Source: an uncultured Actinomycetes bacterium (GTDB lineage Bacteria > Actinomycetota > Acidimicrobiia > IMCC26256 > PALSA-555). From it: a DNA stretch of 8,357 bases. The notes beneath the pieces were generated by a model. It worked only from the letters and a program-made list of their open reading frames with translations, made no database searches and was not told where the DNA came from. Positions within the stretch are counted from its first letter, which is position 1. Each line of letters starts with the position of its first letter. Both the position numbers and the translations under genes were made by a program. Positions 5,919 through 8,357 of this stretch are shown in pieces. The DNA is taken from positions 1-8,357 of the forward strand of contig CALEYV010000036.1 of NCBI GenBank assembly GCA_937927875.1. Reading direction: 5' to 3'.

Positions 5919-6281
5919 ATGGCGCAGTACCTCCTCTCTGTCTGGCACAGCGAGGCGAACCCGGTCCCCTCGGATCCCGAGGCGATGCGGCGGATCGTCA
6001 AGCAGGTGGACGACTTCAACGCCGAGGTTCAGGCGAAGGGTGCCTGGGTCTTCGCGGGCGGCCTGACCGATCCCAGCTCGGCGACGGTGGTCCGGGCCAC
6101 CGACGGCGACCCAGTCATGACCGACGGGCCGTTCGCCGAGACCAAGGAGCAGCTGGGCGGCTTCTGGGTCATCGAGGCGTCCGACCTCGACGCCGCGCTC
6201 CGCTGGGCCGCCAAGGGCGCAGCCGCGTGCGCGGGCCCAGTTGAGGTCCGGGCCTTCGCGGACGAGCCGCCGCAGGTCTGA
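5919..6281 (+). CDS. YCII/DGPF family protein
   Basis: A 120-residue protein of the YCII-related (DGPF) superfamily (PF03795). It starts MAQYLLSVWHSE, has the diagnostic DGPFAETKEQLGGFWVIEA (residues ~68-86) and a final strand PVEVRAF, and forms one ferredoxin-like alpha/beta domain without signal peptide or membrane segment. The eponymous DGPF motif is intact. The ATG at 5919 has AGGAAGG 8 bp upstream. The gene ends 6 bp before the sigma factor GTG, so the pair is almost certainly one transcript with coupled translation. DGPF genes beside ECF42 sigma factors are a known pattern, and they are reported targets of those sigma factors. The biochemical activity of these paralogs is not established; some YciI members have weak hydrolase or dehydrochlorinase chemistry. 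Confidence 0.93.
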   Translation: MAQYLLSVWHSEANPVPSDPEAMRRIVKQVDDFNAEVQAKGAWVFAGGLTDPSSATVVRATDGDPVMTDGPFAETKEQLGGFWVIEASDLDAALRWAAKGAAACAGPVEVRAFADEPPQV

Positions 6282-6287
6282 ACGGAC

Positions 6288-7529
6288 GTGACGGCCGCTA
6301 CCGACATCGACCTCGAACGGATCTTCCGTGAGGAGTCCGGACGGGTCGTCGCCACCCTGGTCCGTCTCTTCGGCGACATCGATCTCGCCGAAGAGATGGC
6401 CCAGGAGGCGTTCACCGTCGCGCTCAAGCGCTGGGCCGTCGACGGACTTCCCCCCAACCCCGGCGGGTGGCTCACGACCACCGCTCGGAACCGAGCCATC
6501 GATCGTCTCCGCCGCGAGGCCTCACGAAACGATCGTCAGGCCCAAGCCGCCCTCCTGCACGAGCGGACCGAGCCGGTCGAGGCGGTGGGCGACGTGAAGG
6601 ACGATCGGCTCCGGCTGATCTTCACCTGCTGTCACCCGGCGCTGGCTCCGAGCGCGCAGATCGCGCTCACGCTCCGGCTGCTCGGCGGTCTCGACACACC
6701 CGCCATCGCCCGGGCGTTCCTCGTGCCGGAGCCCACGATGGCCAAGCGGCTCGTGCGGGCCAAGCGCAAGATCCACGACGCCAAGATCCCTTACCGGGTT
6801 CCGGAGGACTCCGAGCTGCCCGGCCGGCTCGCTCCCGTGCTCGCGGTGCTCTACCTGGTCTTCAACGAGGGTTACGCCGCGACCGAGGGCGAGGACCTCC
6901 TGCGGGTCGATCTCTGCGCCGAAGCGATCCGGCTCGCCCGCCTCCTCGCGAAGCTCATGCCCGATGAGCCAGAGGTCCAGGGATTGCTGGCCCTGCTCCT
7001 CCTGACCGAATCCCGGCGGGCCGCCCGAACCGCTCGCGATGGGTCGCTCATCCTGTTGCCCGACCAGGAGCGGACGCGGTGGGACCACGACCTCATCGCC
7101 GAGGGTCAGACCATCGTCCGCGCCTGCTTGCGCCGGAACCAGCCCGGTCCGTATCAGATCCAGGCCGCGATCAACGCCGTCCACAGCGACGCGGCCCGGC
7201 CCGAGGACACGGACTGGACACAGATCCTGGCGCTCTACGACCAGCTCCTCGCTCGGACTCCAACCGACGTCGTGGCACTGAACCGGGCCGTCGCGCTCGC
7301 CGAGGTCGAGGGTCCGGAGCAGGCGCTCAGCGAGCTCGAGACCCTGGAGCTGGACTCCTACTACCCGTTCCACACCGCGCGAGCCGAGCTGCTGGTCCGT
7401 GCCGGACGACCCGACGAGGCCCGAGCCGCCTACGACCGAGCGATCGCCCTGACCGACAACGTGGCCGAGCGCGCCCATCTCGAGCAGCGCCGGGACGCCA
7501 CTCGAGACGCCCCCTCGGCATCGCCCTGA
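6288..7529 (+). CDS. ECF RNA polymerase sigma factor, ECF42-type, with DUF6596/TPR C-terminal extension
   Basis: A 413-residue sigma factor, more than twice the length of a minimal ECF. Sigma region 2 spans about residues 8-82, with FGDIDLAEEMAQEAFTVAL and the ARNRAIDRLRR helix. Region 4 spans about 105-165, with the hallmark IFTCCHPALAPSAQIALTLR and the helix-turn-helix around LDTPAIARAFLVPEPTMAKR. The extension begins LAPVLAVLYLVFNEGY (181-196, DUF6596) and continues into TPR-like helices (about 325-390, LNRAVALAEV and ARAAYDRAIALTD). This architecture next to a DGPF gene is characteristic of group ECF42, in which the C-terminal extension is reported to be required for activity and no anti-sigma factor is present; none is found here. 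It should direct RNA polymerase to a small regulon that likely includes the upstream YCII gene. The start is GTG 6288, 6 bp after that stop, with only a weak AGG upstream, so translation is probably coupled. Confidence 0.95.
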   Translation: MTAATDIDLERIFREESGRVVATLVRLFGDIDLAEEMAQEAFTVALKRWAVDGLPPNPGGWLTTTARNRAIDRLRREASRNDRQAQAALLHERTEPVEAVGDVKDDRLRLIFTCCHPALAPSAQIALTLRLLGGLDTPAIARAFLVPEPTMAKRLVRAKRKIHDAKIPYRVPEDSELPGRLAPVLAVLYLVFNEGYAATEGEDLLRVDLCAEAIRLARLLAKLMPDEPEVQGLLALLLLTESRRAARTARDGSLILLPDQERTRWDHDLIAEGQTIVRACLRRNQPGPYQIQAAINAVHSDAARPEDTDWTQILALYDQLLARTPTDVVALNRAVALAEVEGPEQALSELETLELDSYYPFHTARAELLVRAGRPDEARAAYDRAIALTDNVAERAHLEQRRDATRDAPSASP

Positions 7530-7557
7530 CTCGCGATCTCCCAGATCGCGAGTCGGG
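7525..7557 (+). terminator. Strong hairpin overlapping the sigma factor stop codon
   Basis: GACTCGCGATCT (7528-7539), loop CCC, AGATCGCGAGTC (7543-7554) is a perfect 12-bp inverted repeat. Three more outer pairs (one G-U) extend it to 7525-7557. The stop TGA (7527-7529) lies in the left arm. No T-run follows, as is common for actinobacterial terminators. It most likely ends the YCII-sigma transcript or protects its 3' end. Confidence 0.7.
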
Positions 7558-7578
7558 ACGGTTCGACGAGATAGCCCT

Positions 7579-7654
7579 GCGAGCGGCGACGCCGCAGCCG
7601 ATTCACTCGCTGCAGGCTCGGGTTCCCGGACCGCTCCCCGCGAGCGGCGTCGCC
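7579..7654. repeat. Two copies of a near-palindromic 15-mer, GCGAGCGGCGWCGCC
   Basis: Copy one is at 7579-7593 and copy two at 7640-7654, 61 bp apart in direct orientation. They differ at one base (A/T), which is the centre of the odd palindrome GGCGWCGCC. They lie between the sigma factor terminator and the start of the surface protein gene. They could be paired protein-binding sites for the downstream promoter, or chance in GC-rich DNA. Confidence 0.3.
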
Positions 7655-7765
7655 CAAACGGCCGTCCGGTCCTGCCGGAGTAGCCCAGCACCACGAACCA
7701 TCCGGCGCATCCCCCAGGCTGCTACGTTCCCCTCGGCTGATCGCAGACTCGGAGCGGGTGGTGTG

Positions 7766-8357
7766 ATGCGGAGGCCGAGTCGACTCCTCAGCGTCGTCGT
7801 CGGCGTGGGGGGCCTCGTGATCGCACCCCTCGCGATCGTCTCCCTGGCCAGTGCTCCGGCAGGCGCCATCACCTCCCCCCTCACGGTCGACAACGCCGGA
7901 GACGGGGCCGCCGTGCCGACCAACTGCTCCCCGACCCCGGTCGCCGGGCAGTGCAGGCTCCGAGACTCGTTCGCCGCCGCCAGCGCCGGCGGTGGCTCGG
8001 CGGGCGTGGACGTCGAGATCGACATCCCGGCCAGTGTCGGCCCCATCACGTTGACCTCGGGGTCCCTGAGCTACAACGGCGGCACCGGCGGGGCGCACTC
8101 GCTCAGCGTGGTCGCGAACGGCAACACGATCACCGCCAGCGCGAACAGCCGCGTCATCACGAGCACCACGACCGGGACCCTCACGGTGACCGGCTTGACG
8201 CTGACCGGTGGTTCGAACGTGTGTCGCGGGGGTGCCATCCGGGCCGGCGAGGCACTCGTGATCAACAGCTCCACGATCTCCAGCAACAGCTCGACCTGTG
8301 GGGGCGGAGGAGTCTTCGCCGGATCGGTCACCGCCACGGGCTCCACGTTCACCGGCA
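7766..8357 (+). CDS. Secreted CSLREA-type beta-helix repeat protein (3' partial)
   Basis: This frame is open from ATG 7766 to the window end (197 codons), so the gene is cut off. It opens with a clear Sec signal peptide: MRRPSRLL, a hydrophobic stretch LSVVVGVGGLVIAPLAIVSL and a likely cleavage after Ala34 (APAGA). Next is TVDNAGDG...CRLRDSFAAAS (40-73), matching the CSLREA domain of exported bacterial repeat proteins. Ser/Thr/Asn/Gly-rich rungs follow, with two related units, CRGGAIRAGEALVINSSTIS and CGGGGVFAGSVTATGSTFTG, the pattern of right-handed parallel beta-helix (polymorphic-repeat) surface proteins. It is probably cell-surface or secreted; any anchor would be at the missing C-terminus. 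GTG 7763 directly before the ATG is an alternative start. The ribosome binding site is weak (GGAG 11 bp upstream), and TACGTT at 7723-7728 is a possible -10 box. No enzymatic residues can be judged from this part. Confidence 0.85.
   Translation, partial: MRRPSRLLSVVVGVGGLVIAPLAIVSLASAPAGAITSPLTVDNAGDGAAVPTNCSPTPVAGQCRLRDSFAAASAGGGSAGVDVEIDIPASVGPITLTSGSLSYNGGTGGAHSLSVVANGNTITASANSRVITSTTTGTLTVTGLTLTGGSNVCRGGAIRAGEALVINSSTISSNSSTCGGGGVFAGSVTATGSTFTG

Noticed and set aside
6522..7694. A 390-codon minus-strand ORF opposite the sigma factor.
   Set aside because: It is the mirror of the ECF42-type gene and crosses the terminator hairpin; no domain is visible.
7430..8352. Minus-strand ORFs opposite the surface protein and its upstream region.
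   Set aside because: They have low-complexity shadow composition, while the plus strand shows a signal peptide and CSLREA/beta-helix repeats.

Overview
The window is a GC-rich bacterial chromosome segment with very high G/C at third codon positions, GTG starts, GGAGG-type ribosome binding sites and TAnnnT-like -10 boxes. The protein families (heme-binding beta-barrel/FABP-like protein, actinobacterial amidohydrolase-2 proteins, an ECF42-type sigma factor with a TPR tail next to a YCII/DGPF protein, a CSLREA-type surface protein) point to an actinobacterium. An Acidimicrobiia-like lineage is my guess and not proven by the sequence.

Layout. (1) 2-175, plus strand: the last 57 codons of a glycine-rich, probably secreted protein whose start lies outside the window. 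(2) 209-660, minus strand: a damaged heme-binding beta-barrel (FABP/nitrobindin-like) gene. It lacks the N-terminal half and has a frameshift near 600-607 that a 7-bp tandem-repeat deletion would explain. (3) 732-2219, minus strand: a complete type-B carboxylesterase with all catalytic residues. (4) A ~99-bp divergent promoter region. (5) 2319-5293, plus strand: a tight three-gene cluster of D-2-hydroxyacid dehydrogenase, class II aldolase/adducin-type protein and amidohydrolase-2 family protein. Together with the divergent esterase this looks like a small catabolic module. The last two families both include metal-dependent decarboxylases or C-C lyases. The substrate is unknown, and no transporter or regulator lies beside the genes. 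(6) 5294-5918: a poorly coding stretch holding a small acidic ORF (5382-5615, plus) and a competing antisense ORF (5343-5720, minus). At most one of these is likely real. (7) 5919-7529, plus: a YCII/DGPF protein followed 6 bp later by an ECF42-type sigma factor with a long C-terminal extension, ended by a 12-bp perfect hairpin that starts inside the stop codon. (8) 7766-8357, plus: the first 197 codons of a secreted CSLREA/beta-helix repeat protein that runs off the window.

The catabolic cluster and the sigma factor pair appear to be separate units. The two window ends both carry surface or secreted low-complexity proteins. I see no tRNA, rRNA, CRISPR array, insertion sequence or phage gene.
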